Assembly: GCA_007922305.1 (NCBI GenBank)
Contig: ML677348.1
Span: 20,363,677-20,427,676, forward strand
Origin: Dermatemys mawii
Lineage: Eukaryota; Chordata; Testudines; Dermatemydidae
Length of the DNA stretch: 64,000 bases
Direction: 5' to 3'
Below the pieces are notes generated by a model. That model made no database searches. It was not told where the DNA came from and saw nothing but the letters and a program-made list of their open reading frames with translations. Shown here in pieces: positions 41,789 to 53,439 of the stretch. A program made the translations under genes and the position numbers. How positions within the stretch are numbered: position 1 is the first letter of the stretch; each line of letters starts with the position of its first letter.

Positions 41789-43160
41789 ACTCCTGGAGGA
41801 ATTCTGCACCAAAACATTAAAAATTCTGCACGTTATTTTAAAATCCTTCATATCTGATTTGTCAAAATAACACAGTATAATCACTCATTTCAATTATTTT
41901 GGGTAATTTATTCCAAAATACCTGCCAAGAAGTATGTCACTGTGACAAAGCTCTGTCCTTATCTTCATGGATCCTGCATTTGCTGACAGATTTTACTAGT
42001 CTCAGAGGCTCACTGTGACCCTCCACGTAGCCCTTTTCTCTCTAGAGATAAGGTCACAGCCTATTGAGTCATTTTCATCATAAGCCAGTGAGGAGAAGCT
42101 ATCCTTCCTGGCACAGGATCTGTTGTCTCCCAATCTCCATGATTAATAAGGGGAGGTAGAAATGGGGGAGCCCAGGCCCACCCTCTACTCCAGGCTCCAG
42201 CCCAGGGACCCTAATAGTATCAGCTAAGATGGCTGACCTTTTAGCCACAAAACACAATACAATTCCCTGGGCTACTTTCCCACAGCAGTCCCCGCTTCTT
42301 CAAACTCCACTTCATCCTTACCACAGGGCCTCCTTTCTTGCGTATATGTTATTTACTACTCAGTCTCATTTATAGCTCCTGACATTCACACCCACCTGAC
42401 TAACTGGGAGGTTTTTTTAACTGGTTTCAGCCAGCCCCTGATTGGCTTCAGGTGTCCCAATCAGGCTAGCTATTTCTGCTGCTTTCTAGAAGTTTCTTAA
42501 TTGGCCTCAGGTGTCTTGATTAACCTGAACAACTGCCCTTTGGTTCCAAAGATACCAGGGATTTGTTTAGCCTGGAGCTAACATATCTCTTCCTTAGCCC
42601 TTTCCTATAGCCATCTGGCCTTGCTCCATCACAGTCACCAATACACACAACTATTTTCCCAGGAGTAGTTAGGGAAACCCCTATGACAACCAGTTCCAGT
42701 TGGGGAGTGCTGCATGGGCCCCCCAGACACTGGCACTTCCCTCCAAAGCCCAGATGTGGGGCAACCCCTTGCCCAGCCATAGGACATCCAAGACACCCAC
42801 ACCAGTCCTTGCAGAGCCCAGCTACAGGGCACCCCGGAACCCAGACATCTGCACCCCCAGAGCCTTTATTCCTCCCAGTTTCTTTACTGTCCTGTTGGGG
42901 AACGTGATGTAGTATGCACCTGCTCGTTCTCAACCTTTGCCAGAGCAGGATCTCCCCAGGCCCGCCTGTCCCTGGAGTAATGATGAAGCCCAGCAGCCAG
43001 CGTGTGCAGAGCCCCTGTCCCCGCTGGGTTGATCACACCACCCATTGCACACTGGACTCTGCAGAGTCCAGACACCCCTACTGGTGGTCAGCAGCTCTGC
43101 AGGGGAAACATGGAATTGTGTGAATTCTGCATTGCAGAGTGGCAAAGAATTCCCCCAGGA
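41789..43160. mobile_element. DNA element split by a solo LTR
   Basis: The ends ACTCCTGGAGGAATTCTGC and GAATTCCCCCAGGA are inverted repeats. The interior is interrupted by the LTR at 41941–42633. I recognise the GGAATTCTGCACCAAAA type of end from turtle genomes but cannot name the superfamily. Confidence 0.65.
41941..42633 (-). mobile_element. Solo LTR with exact 5-bp duplication
   Basis: It runs TGTGACAAAGCTC…CTCCATCACA and is flanked by GTCAC on both sides (41936–41940 and 42634–42638). A minus-strand TATA box (complement of 42368–42374, TATAAAT) suggests minus orientation. Confidence 0.85.
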
Positions 43161-44660
43161 TTAAAATAAGGATGTTGTAATCAGTTACTTGGGGATTGTA
43201 ATTAATTGTTATGTAAGGTATATTATGTAAATATAGGTTTACCATTTTGGGGTGGATCCCAGTATATTTCTGACTGAATAATGATGTCTTAACCAGCGCC
43301 TCATTTCAACTCTTTTGGCTTAAGAAACAAAGCTGATAATAGCACTGAACTGCTGCTGTTTTTTTGCGGGGGGGCAGTGATGGCAAATCAACTTGAAGCA
43401 CCCCCATCCCTTTACAGTTTACAGTAATGTATAACATTAAAAAAAATTAATGTGGTATCATCTTCTGATTACTGATAAAGTACTGTCAGTCAAGGGCCAA
43501 ACTTAACTTTGTAAGGGCAGCATGTTTGACATGCCTGTGTTAAGAGTCTAATTAAAAACAATTTTTAAATATTCTCAAATATATATTTACATAATTGTTC
43601 TAGGTTTCTCATTGTGTTTGTGGAAGAAAGGGCTTTTGAATTATATCCAGCTTGACCCACTTCCAATGCCACTGTTTGGCAAAATTTCCACCAACCTGAC
43701 AACTTGGAGCTGGGAGCCAGGGGGTGCAATGAGTCCCCCTGCCATGCTGCAGAGGGTGATACCACTGTTTAGCCAGCAAAAGGAAGAGTAAAACTAGGCA
43801 AAGGAGGAACTAGATCAGTGTTCCTCAAATACACCAGGGGCTTTTCTTGCAGCCACAGTCTCCTGGACTGTGATTGGGGCATGGGGAGGGTGCAAAGCAG
43901 CAACCCCTCCCTGTTGCTCCTGGAGGTGTTGGCTGCTAGGGCAGCAAGCAGGGATCAGGCCCTGATCCCTCTGGAGACAGTTGGGGTACAACATTGGAAG
44001 AGCAGGAAGGTGGGGAACTCACCAGATACCCACAGGTGATGGGGCTCAGGCTTTGGTTTTCACCCCTAGGGTGGCAGGCTCCAGCTGTGGGGCTTCAGGC
44101 TCCAGCTGCATGGTGGCAGGCCCCAGGCTCTGGCCATGCAGATTTGGGCTCCATCCCCCAGCCACGGGCTTTGGACACCAGGTTCCAGCCCCTGCACTGT
44201 CTCCCCTGGCCCCTACAACCCCAAACATCCCTGGCTTCTGTTGTCCCTCCCATTCTGGGGCTTAAATTTGTCCCCAGGTTTCCCGAGGCTGAGTAAGTAT
44301 GCTGTGAAAAATGGGAGTTTTATGTTTGTTTATATCCCTTTTCACAACAGACTTACTAGCTAGCAGTAAATAAATTACAATGATTTGGACATGTATATGT
44401 GCATATTTATTTGTTTTTCCTAAAGCTAATCAAGTATTTTAGGAAAAAGTGTGAGAGCGATCACCAAAAAATTTGACCTCAGAACTCCAGAACTAGATGC
44501 AGTCTACATACTCTGTACATTGTACAAGTATGAATACAATAAGACAGTTTTGACACATTTCAACTGAATGTTATTTTGTGCCCAACGTTTTACTGTGTAG
44601 CTCTCTGCGTATTAGCACCACAGACAAAAAAATACTGATGAATTAATTCCTAGGTATAAA
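43161..44660. other. Intergenic, with probable hAT-like fragment
   Basis: About 43815–44300 is GC-rich with a CAGTGTTCCTCAAA start reminiscent of hAT ends, but the other end is not clear. The remainder is unassigned. Confidence 0.35.
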
Positions 44661-44663
44661 ACA

Positions 44664-46908
44664 TTTATTGCAATGTAAAACAATGTTTAAATTGGGCCTG
44701 TCCCTTCACATCGGTGGTGGGTGTCTCCCAGAAACTAAGTTAGTGCTGAATAATTTAAATTAATTTCTTCCTTTATTACCCTTCAGACTGATGGACAGGA
44801 GATCTGTCACCTCTTCTGACAGCCTTGTTTTTTATCATCTGGATAAGATAATTTTAAAATTGCTTACAGAGTGTACATGAAGTGTTTCCTTCAGGAAGAT
44901 AATCTTAAGTAACTTTTTGCAAAGAAAAATAACTCCTACACAAATATACTACAGTAAGGTAAGTTTCAGTGCATCTTAAATTGCAAAACTATTTTTAGCA
45001 ATAAATAATCTGGCCACTTTATGGAATGAGCATTATTTCTACCCTAAGTTACATATAGGTAAGCAGCACATTAAAAAAAATATTTCCCAGTGGGAGATTA
45101 GTTATAATCCATTGTGCTCTAACACCTTCCAACCATATGCCATCAACTTAGTAGTAAAAGCAGTAAGAATCTCCTAAGTAAATGGAGCTGACTTTGCTTT
45201 GTATATAAAGTATGCAAATGACTTATGTACTTTAATACTGTTCATTTTAAAATTAAGTTTTACTTGAAAATCATCAATACATTTGTCATTCTTCCCCTAC
45301 ATACATTCTATGCAAGTAGTACAACCTATATTATCTCCCTTACCCCAACCCTCTTTCTGAATGTATTTTGTGGATACAAAATATACTTTTAAAAGACTTG
45401 AAGAGGAAAAACTGAACTAGTTCTATAAAGTTTTATCCAGTAGTAGATCTTCAAAATCACAATTAATTCTGAAAAATACCAGCCCCCTCACAGTCAATGG
45501 AATAACTCCCATTGACTTCAGGATTTGACCTAATCTGAATTCTGACTTACAGGTAAAATATAATTGAAATCTTTAACTCAGTGCATATGAAATCTTTGCC
45601 TTTTGCAGTGTTACACGTTGCCACTTAAATTTTCAGTGTCAAACTGTTTGGTGATTAGGAATTATGTGAACACTGTGTAATCATAAAAGGCCATAGGTTT
45701 CTGTCCAGTTTAATGGTGGCTGCACTCCTTAGCTGAAGAGTGAATTAGTAACAGTCTACTCAGTAGGAATGGATGTGAACAAGATTTAGAAGTTTTATGG
45801 TGTCAGTTTGCTATAGTATTCTAGCAAACTGTTAAAATATACACCAGCATAATTCACAATAAACACTAAATGCACTGTGCTGAAAAGTTTCTTTTAAAAA
45901 AAAAATCCTACGTTAGAACCATAATTAAGACTCAAAAAGAAAGTCATGTCTGCCGCCACTGTGCCTTGCTTATTTTATTTTCATGCTAAATGTGAGAAAT
46001 ATTTTGAAGTCAATGTGTTTAGCAACATTAAGAATAATACTTTCCTATTACAGTGTGCTAGTTGCCTTTTTATACACACAACTTTCCTTTGTGAGAAAGA
46101 TATTATGCATGGGCATCAAAGGGAGATTAGCAGGATATAAAATATTAACATACAAACAAATCTTATAGCAGAGTGAACTCTTACTAACAACTCAGGTTTC
46201 ATACCAAAAAGACTTCCCACCATGTGGAGTCCTAGAACTTTCACCCATTCCTGTAAGCTAGAATATCTTTTCCTCACCCATTACATTCCTGCTTTTCTCT
46301 TCAGCACTTAGCATGCTTCTGCAGCCAGTACAAGACACCAGTTTCACAAAAAAAAATAAAAAAAAATAAAAATAAAATCTTCCCATTTGGAGGTTGGTGG
46401 CATCAACTAAAATAATACAGGCTGATGTGAAGCTACAGTTAAGGTTTAGAAGTTGTGCTCACAACTATGACTGGAGGGTGGCAGAAAACAAGACTTCTTT
46501 ACTTTAAAATGAAAAACAAGAAGCTGAATGAAAGAAGGGTAAACTAAGTTTCTCCTGGGCTTTCTTCTGCATGAATAGTTTTATATGAGTAGTTCCACAG
46601 ATATCAACGGGACACATATAAAAGTTTATGAGATAATACACTACAGTTCTAACAAATACATAGGATCCTGTCAAATAAGATAGCATGTTTAATATTTTTA
46701 TGTAGAGAATATGTCTAACACTGAATGGCTCCAAAAGGAGTCCCATCTATTCCTGGGATACAAGGATGGTGACTGTGACAGAGACTCTCGCTGCTAAACA
46801 CAGTAAAGCACTGCAACATCTTTCTGACTTTGGCAGGGACAGAATGCTCACGGAGGGCACAAGACATCTCTGTGTTTTATACACTATACAATGAATTTTC
46901 TATGCCAT
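44664..46908 (-). other. NUDT15: NUDT15 3'UTR, extent uncertain
   Basis: Minus-strand AATAAA hexamers occur at the complements of 45974–45979 and 44664–44669. Either could end the transcript. The A-rich run at 46347–46380 would read as a T-rich stretch in the mRNA. Confidence 0.45.
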
Positions 46909-47048
46909 CTAGTGGTGATTTCCTGTGTATCCCCTGAGATGATTAAAGTCTTCTGTAAAAGGACTGTAACCTTGTTCCTTTAAACAGCGTAAAGACCAGA
47001 ATAGTTGATCTAGTGGAGGAAATTCTTCCCATTTAACCCATTCCCAAC
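46909..47048 (-). CDS. NUDT15: NUDT15 coding exon 3 with stop
   Basis: 140 bases after acceptor TGTACAG. Encodes [20 protein letters not shown] and ends GYTGNHH-stop. Confidence 0.95.
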
Positions 47049-48482
47049 CTGTACAAAAGAAAGAGGAAAAAGTGTCACAGCTTATAAAACAACTAGAAAG
47101 GAGCAATACCATTCCTATATGTTTACAAGGACAGTGCTAGTACAGAAATTACATCTGCAACAGAAATGTAATATCCTGCATTATAACAAACTATCAGAAA
47201 AAATGGCACAAGAAATCCACAGAATTTTCTGAGATTTATGTATCTTGTCTTTGATTAAAAGGAAGTGATTCGGGAGGGACATAATTTACCTCCCACCCCC
47301 TTGCCTGGCCAATGTTGGCAGAGTTCTCTGTTGGGGCTTAGAGTTTAGCACAAAGTGTGTGTGGGGGGGGGAGGGTAGCCTTACTCCGAATATAAACTTA
47401 ACTGCAGATCTCCTAAAACTAGAGCTGCGATTTGTGCACAGATCCTGGGATGATGATGGGGACTATGGCAATAGGCAGACTGCCCACCTACACCACAGGG
47501 CTCCTCCTTCAGCTGTGCTAACAGAACTCCATTCTCCAGGGGCACCGAAGCTCTTGAGAGGGATCCTGCCAGGTGACTCTATTTTCCTTTCAGCGGATCA
47601 GCTCCCCCGTGCCCAGGATCTCAGATATCCTGGCAGTATCCGTCTCTGGATCTAGTTATGTAGGTGTCTGCACTTCGGATCTGGCCTTTGCAGCGGAAGC
47701 GGAGCAGAGGAGCCGCCTCCTTCGTGGAGCAACGACCCCCCCCCCCGCTGTTTGCGCGGGAAGGAGCCGGTGTCAGGGTCTCCCCGGGGACGGTAACGGC
47801 ACTGACACCAGGCCGGTGGTTTCAGCACGGGGTGCGCGGAGCCCGCGGGGGCCTGGCCTTTCCCCTACCGGTGCGCGTGTCTGTGTTCCTGCCCCCCGGG
47901 TACCGCAACCGGCGCGCTGCCTGCCGGGCCCCGCTTACTCTCGTTTTTCTCGGGCTCGCGGTTCCTGGGCTCGGGCTCGCGCTCCGTGTCCACCTCCCCC
48001 TTCATGAGGATGGTGACGTAGTGGTACCGGTCCGGGGCGCTGACCGCGTTCACCGCCGAGGCGAAGCGCACGTTCTTCAGGTGCAGCCCGGCCTCCTCCA
48101 GCGTCTCCCGCTGGGCGCACTGCACCAGGCTCTCCCTGCGGGGGAGGGGCGGTGAGAGCTCGGCGCCGCGCGCGCGCTCGCAGCGGGAAGGAGCACAGCA
48201 CGCGACCCGCCCCTCGCGCTCGCTTCGCCGCTCACGGGGCGCGCGACAGCCGACGCTGCGGGACGCCGGGAAGCGCGTGCGGTGGTGGAAGGGGGCGGGG
48301 CGAGGGGGCGGGTCAGCGCGCGGCTCCTACCCGAATTCCAAGTGTCCTCCGGGAAGCTGGTAAGTGCCGGCCCCGACGGCGCTTTTCCTCTTGCCCAGGA
48401 GGACGCAGTCGGGGTGGGCGGGGCTGGTGATCAACACCCCCACGCCGACCCCGGGACGCACCTGCACCGGGCCACCCTCCAT
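46909..48482 (-). CDS. NUDT15: NUDT15, Nudix hydrolase 15 (three coding exons, complete)
   Basis: Nucleotide triphosphate diphosphatase of the Nudix family. The mammalian enzyme hydrolyses (deoxy)nucleoside triphosphates, including thioguanine forms, to monophosphates. Three exons join to 162 codons plus stop; human NUDT15 has 164 as I recall. The Nudix box GX5EX7REUXEEXGU is intact at residues 46–68 (GHLEFGE, seven residues, RETLEEAGL). Human NUDT15 as I remember it has Ala where this has the canonical Gly67. R137 in the [11 protein letters not shown] block corresponds to human Arg139, the residue changed in thiopurine intolerance. Introns are 195 and 890 bases with GT–AG ends, so the gene spans only 1.6 kb of coding interval. 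Divergent from SUCLA2, convergent with MED4. Confidence 0.97.
47939..48135 (-). CDS. NUDT15: NUDT15 coding exon 2
   Basis: 197 bases between acceptor CCGCAG and donor GTAAGC. Encodes the rest of the Nudix box, [14 protein letters not shown] and the [15 protein letters not shown] segment. Confidence 0.95.
48331..48482 (-). CDS. NUDT15: NUDT15 coding exon 1
   Basis: 152 bases from ATG (complement of 48480–48482) to donor GTAGGA. Encodes residues 1–50 ([27 protein letters not shown]), ending inside the Nudix box in phase 2. Confidence 0.95.
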
Positions 48483-48798
48483 GCTGTCGCCGGCGAGTCA
48501 CGACCACGTGACCGGAGGGACACCTCCCCCCCGCACTTGGCGGTCTCCGGCTCGGAGCCTATGGCGAGCTGTCCGGAAGTGACCTACAGCGAGGCTCCTC
48601 CAGTGCAGAAGCCGTTGGAATTTGCCGGCAGTTTCGAAGCTGCGCATGCGCGGAGAACGAATTTGGAAGCCAATTGAAGAGCTTGAGGCGGCTGTGTCCA
48701 CGCGCATGCGCAGTAGTGTCGCGTGAAGCCACTGGTGAGGACTGCTTGGTGACAGGGTTGCCAAACCTCCCGGATTAGCCAGGAGTGTCCCAGTGCCT

Positions 48799-48912
48799 AG
48801 GGTGACCAGATGTCCCGATTTTATTGGGTCCTTTTCTTCTTTAGGCTCCTACTACCCCCTCCCCCCACCTCCCATCCTGATTTTTCACATTTGCTGTGTG
48901 GTCACTCTACCA
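48799..48912. mobile_element. Short palindromic MITE (GTGACCAGA type)
   Basis: Ends TAGGGTGACCAGATGTCCCG and TGTGTGGTCACTCTACC. Inverted relative of 24362–24484. Confidence 0.75.
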
Positions 48913-49019
48913 GTATCGGCATCGATCTCCTGGTGACGACGGAAACCCATCCGGGAGATTTCAGAAGTCCCGTAAAAGTCAGGTCGGCTGCCTAGCGGGG
49001 ATAAAGCAGGTTCCCTGTC

Positions 49020-49215
49020 CATCCTGGCCAGGGAATGCCATTTTGAACAACACACCACTCGGCCCCCACCAGCATGACTTTATACACACTGTGCGTGCAA
49101 GGTCTGGCTGGTGGTTGGGGGTACGTATAAAAATAGCATCCCCCAAGTGGCGTGATCTTGTGTGCACCATGTGTATGAAGTCATGCTGGTGGAGGAAGGC
49201 TCCTGCCATTCTTGG
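49020..49215. repeat. Inverted-repeat segment
   Basis: CACCAGCATGACTTTATACA near 49066 and its approximate complement near 49160–49195 (GTATGAAGTCATGCTGGTGG) flank a spacer of about 60 bases. Possibly a fold-back MITE. Confidence 0.7.
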
Positions 49216-49395
49216 ATTTTTAACGTTTTTAGAAGGTCTCTTTCTATAAGTCTATAATATATAACTAAACTATTGTTGTATATAAAGTAAAAGTGGTTGC
49301 CAACCGCAGCTCCCATGGCCTTCCCTATCTGGCCCTCTATACAATTTTGAACCCTAATGTGGCTATTGGGCCAAAAGGTTTGGCCACCCCCGCTT
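49209..49395. mobile_element. Two adjoining hAT fragments
   Basis: 49209–49290 matches the AT-rich half of the 1860–2161 family. 49291–49395 matches the right end of the 41092–41651 family (GGGCCAAAAGGTTTGGCCAC). Confidence 0.65.
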
Positions 49396-50478
49396 TACAT
49401 GCTAGTGGCTGTGAATAAGCAGAACGTGGAGAGGTTGTTTTGGCAGCAAAGGGCATCACAGACTGGAGAGCTAAAGGGACAAAGCAGTCCAGCAGCTCAG
49501 GTCACACCCATATTCTTCTCTGACTTGCTTTGCTTTGCTTTCTTCATCCTCAGTTCAGGATTCCTCAGTGTGCCCAGTTTCTTGAGTGACCAGCCACCTC
49601 TGCATCATCAGTGTTGTCAATGGCATTTCCATAAGTCTCAGGTAGCATCAGACTTGGACTATCTGATTCTTGGCCTTGTGAAAAGTGTCCTCATTCTTTC
49701 TTTCTTCAGTAACTACAGTGTGCCTGCTCTTCAGTGAGTGTATAAGATTGGAATCTTCATCCTGAATTTTCTGGGGATATTAGCAAAACATTCCAGATTC
49801 TTATTAGAATCCTACAATTAATTCTTCTTTCAGAGAATTGGCAATACTGTACACTACCCATTGGACTGCATGGGCTAGATAGTTAGCTTGGTTACACCTG
49901 CTTAAATCTGAAATAACTTTTCATTAAACTCACTCTGGATTTACCCTGGTGTAACAATACTTATCGAGCACTATTTCTCAAAGGCTGGGTGTTGTTTTGA
50001 CTCAGGTAAACAAGGTCTCTTTATTCTGACATTAATTGGCAGAAGATATCAGGGAAGCCGAATTTAGCATTGCCAAGAAATGACCTTTTTGGGTTTAGTT
50101 TCACTCCATCATATGATCATGTTCTGACCCAGATCATAGCAGTAGTGATCAGATTGTGCACAACTGAGAAAGTAATAAAAAATAGAAGCTTATGAATTCT
50201 CTGAATTGATCTCAAATATGCCATTTCCCACAGGATGCAGGAAAATAACACAATGCAACATCCAAATAACGAGAGCTCTAGATCCATCCAATTACCACCA
50301 CACAGAGAGTAGGAGAAGCAGTTGAAATTGTTCTGGAGACATTTCTATTGGATAGAAATGTAAATTTTCTTTTTACTTTGATGAGTCAGATAAATACCTT
50401 TTTATTCATCCTAAACCAATGTAACTGGAAGGACAAGTTCAGTTTACCCCAGTACTGAAGAGGAATGCTAATGCTCAT
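49396..50478. other. Intergenic, nothing assigned
   Basis: Unique-looking AT-rich sequence. The frame at 49357–49737 has no recognisable domain. Confidence 0.35.
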
Positions 50479-50479
50479 T

Positions 50480-50650
50480 TGAATTAAATAGTGCTTATCT
50501 CCAAAGGTCTCAAGGCACTCTACAAAGGTGAGTCTGTATTACTAGCTTCAGTTTACAGATGAGGGCACAGAGAGTTTTTGCCCAAGGTCATAGTAGAAAG
50601 CAAGTGATGGAGGCAAGATATAACCCAGGATTCCTGATTCCCAATATTGT
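50480..50650 (-). mobile_element. MIR-like SINE
   Basis: Contains CAGATGAGGGCACAGAGAG, GCCCAAGGTCATAGTAGAAAG and AACCCAGGATTCCTGATTCC in the order of the complement of a MIR core. Confidence 0.75.
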
Positions 50651-50768
50651 TTTTTAAATAGTATACCAGGAAGCCCAACCTATACACATATCCCAATTAT
50701 TGTCTTCCAGCGTGAGCCCTCCTACTAAATTCACTCCTATTTATCTTATTATTATTTTATTTTATTCT

Positions 50769-51375
50769 AGGGTTGTTGATTAATCGTGGTTAACTCATGC
50801 GATAAAGTCAAAAAAATGAGTCATGCTTAATTGCAGTTTTAATTGCACTGTTAAACAATAGAATACCAACTGAAATTTATTAAATATTTTGGATGTTTTT
50901 CTGCCTTTTCAAATATATTGATTTCAATTACAATACAGAGTACAAAGTGCACACTGCTCACCTTATATTATTTTTTATTACAAATATTTGCACTGTAAAA
51001 TGATATACAAAAGAAACAGTATTTTTCAATTCACCTCATACAATATCAAAATGCAATCTCTTTATTGTGAAAGTGCAACTTATAAATGTAGATTTTTTGT
51101 TACATAACGTAAAAACAAAACAGTGTAAAACTTTAGAGCCTGACAAGTCCACTCAGTCCTACTTCTTGTTCAGTCAATCACGAAGACAAACAAGTTTGTT
51201 TACATTTACAGGAGATAATGCTGCCCACTTCTCATTTATAATGTCACCAGAAACTGAGAACAGGTGTTCACACGGCACTTTTGTAGCCAGCATTGCAAGG
51301 TATCTATGTGCCAGATACTGCCATCATTCCAGAAGACATACTGATGATGCTTGTTTAAAAAAAATGCATTAATTC
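50769..51375 (-). pseudogene. hAT transposase C-terminal fragment, minus strand
   Basis: Minus-strand translation of 51180–51330 shows the hAT dimerisation domain: TKVPCEHLFSVSGDIINEKW and AALSPVNVNKLVCL. The downstream 3' region ends at the GATTAATCAAC terminus near 50769–50790, the same as 25478–25793. N-terminal and catalytic parts absent. Confidence 0.8.
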
Positions 51376-51511
51376 AATTTGTGACTGAACTCCTTGGAGA
51401 GAATTGTATGTCTATTGCTCTATTTTACCCACACACTGCCATATATGATGTTATAGTAGTCTTAGATAATGAGTGAGCATGTTGTTCCTTGTAAGAACAC
51501 TTTCATTGCAG

Positions 51512-52140
51512 GTGTGACAAAATGCAAAAAAGGTACCAGTGTGAGATTCTAAAGATAGCTATAGCACTCGACCCAAGATTTAAGAATCTGAAGTGCCTTC
51601 CAAAATCTAAGAGGGATGAGGTGTGGAGCATGCTTTCAGAAGTCTTAAAAGAGCAACACTCTGATGTGGAAACTATAGAACCCAAACCACCAAAAAAGAT
51701 AATCAACCTCTGCTGGTGGCATTTGACTCATGATGAAAATGAACATGCGTCAGTCCACTCTGCTTTGGATTGTTAGCAAGCAGAATCCATCATCAGCGTG
51801 GACGCATATCCTCTGGAATGGTGGTTGAAGCATGAAGAGACATTTGAATCTTTAGCGCATCTGGCGTGTAAATATCTTGTGACGCAGACTACAATAGTGC
51901 CCTGTGAATACCAGTTCTCACTTTCAGGTGACATTGTGAACAAGAAGCGGGCAGCATTATCTCCTGCAAATGTAAACAAACTTGTTTGAGCAATTGGCAG
52001 AACAAGAAATAGGACTGTGTGAACTTGTAGGTGCTGAACTTTTACATTGTTTTATTTTTGAATGCAGTTATTTTTGTACATAATTCTACATTTGTATGTT
52101 CAACTTTCATGCTAAAGAGATTGCACTGAATACATGTTGT
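51512..52140 (+). pseudogene. hAT transposase C-terminal fragment, plus strand
   Basis: Translation gives ILKIAIALDPRFKNLKCLPK, SKRDEVWSMLSEVLKEQHSD, then after a stop at about 51774 DAYPLEWWLKHEETFESLAH and the dimerisation-domain block VPCEYQFSLSGDIVNKKRAA. This is the ZBED-like/hAT transposase C-terminus. It lies in inverted orientation to 50769–51375. The AT-rich 3' region stops near 52140 without the terminal repeat. Confidence 0.85.
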
Positions 52141-52146
52141 CATTTA

Positions 52147-52648
52147 GGCCTGATCTACCCATTGTTTCTATCCTGGCGTAACAACACACCATCTATTTTT
52201 TTGTTCTGTGTTTGTATGGCATGTAACATAACAATGATAATATTTAGGTTAAGAGATGTGATGTTTTACCAAATTAGTTATATTGGTACAACACCTGGTA
52301 TGATTCCAATAATGGTGGTATAAAAAAATACTGTTACTGCTTTTTTCCCTTCTCTTACAGGAATAGCTGTACTGTTATAAAGGAATTCTTTACTGCTAAA
52401 ACTGCATCCACATTGCTGCTTGATATACACTACCAAATTATTTTCCACACTGCTGAGCGACATAGTTATGCTGACCTAACCCCTGGTGTAGACTGTGTGA
52501 TAGCGACAGGAAGGCTTCTCCTGTTGACATAGCTACCACCTCTTGAGGAGTACCTATGCTGATGAGGCTAAGCTCTTCTGTTGGCATGGGCAGCGGTTTC
52601 ACTAAGCGCTCAGCTGCACCGTTGCAGCACTATAAGTGTAGACAAGCC
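52147..52648. mobile_element. Harbinger-type MITE
   Basis: Left end GGCCTGATCTACCC after TTA (52144–52146). Right end AAGTGTAGACAAGCC. The right-hand duplication is not clear. Confidence 0.55.
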
Positions 52649-52792
52649 CGCTGTGTGTGTGCTGCACTGCTTTAACTATTCCACTACAATTAAAGCAGTG
52701 TAATTTTTGTGTATAGATAGTCCTCAGTAAAGATCCTCACACACTTTAGGTTATCTTATAAATAATGAATTATAATAAAATAATAAGTAATA

Positions 52793-52990
52793 GGCCATGT
52801 CTACACTAGGAGTGCTTTATCGATATAGTGATACTGATATACTACACTGGTGAAACACTCCCGGTGTGGATGCAGTTTATACAAGCAAAGCTATGCTTTT
52901 ATAGCTATAGGTTATTCCACCCCACCACAGTGAAACAAGCTGTACTGGTCAAAGCAGTTTTTCAGGTATAGCTACATCTACACAAGGGAC
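52793..52990. mobile_element. MITE-like fragment
   Basis: GGCCATGTCTACACTAGGAG at the left and GCTACATCTACACAAGGG at the right form a loose inverted repeat. Interior similar to 61998–62165. Confidence 0.55.
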
Positions 52991-53439
52991 TTTAGCCAGA
53001 AGAACTTTTGTCTCGCCCTTGATTGATGTAGTGAGGGCAGCAGAAGTCTGCAGTGTAACAGGCCAATGAGGAGGATCCAGTTCCAGGACTATAGGCCTCT
53101 TACACAAAGCCACAGGATTCTTGCTCCAACCCTTGTAACCGGGGGTTGGTTAACACAAGCTCCTCCACTGATCTTGTTTGCTTTGGAATCAGCCGAGGAG
53201 GGCAGGGGTTTTGGGAACATCCCACATGGGGGGCTTTAACAGTTTCAGCCCTGGGGACCCGTGGCTGGGTGGTGACCAGTGGGGGGTGGGGGGGAGGCAC
53301 AGCCTGATTGGGGCAGGGACTGAGGCTGGAGCCTGAGCTGCCTTGGGCGGAGGCAGCGCTGCTGAGTGACCCCACAGCCCTCAAGGGTGTCAACAGCCAT
53401 CTCTCTCCGCAGTCACTGGGGCTCTTTCCTTTGGCTTCA

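Larger units (their letters stand above)
47650..48720 (-). promoter_or_regulatory. NUDT15: CpG-rich 5' region of NUDT15
   Basis: Dense CpG from intron 2 through exon 1 and about 240 bases upstream of the start codon. Two GCGCATGCGC-like motifs, candidate NRF1 sites, lie at about 48643–48652 and 48702–48711. Confidence 0.7.

Noticed and set aside
51067..51372. 101-codon plus-strand frame
   Set aside because: It is antisense to the minus-strand hAT dimerisation domain, which is the meaningful reading.
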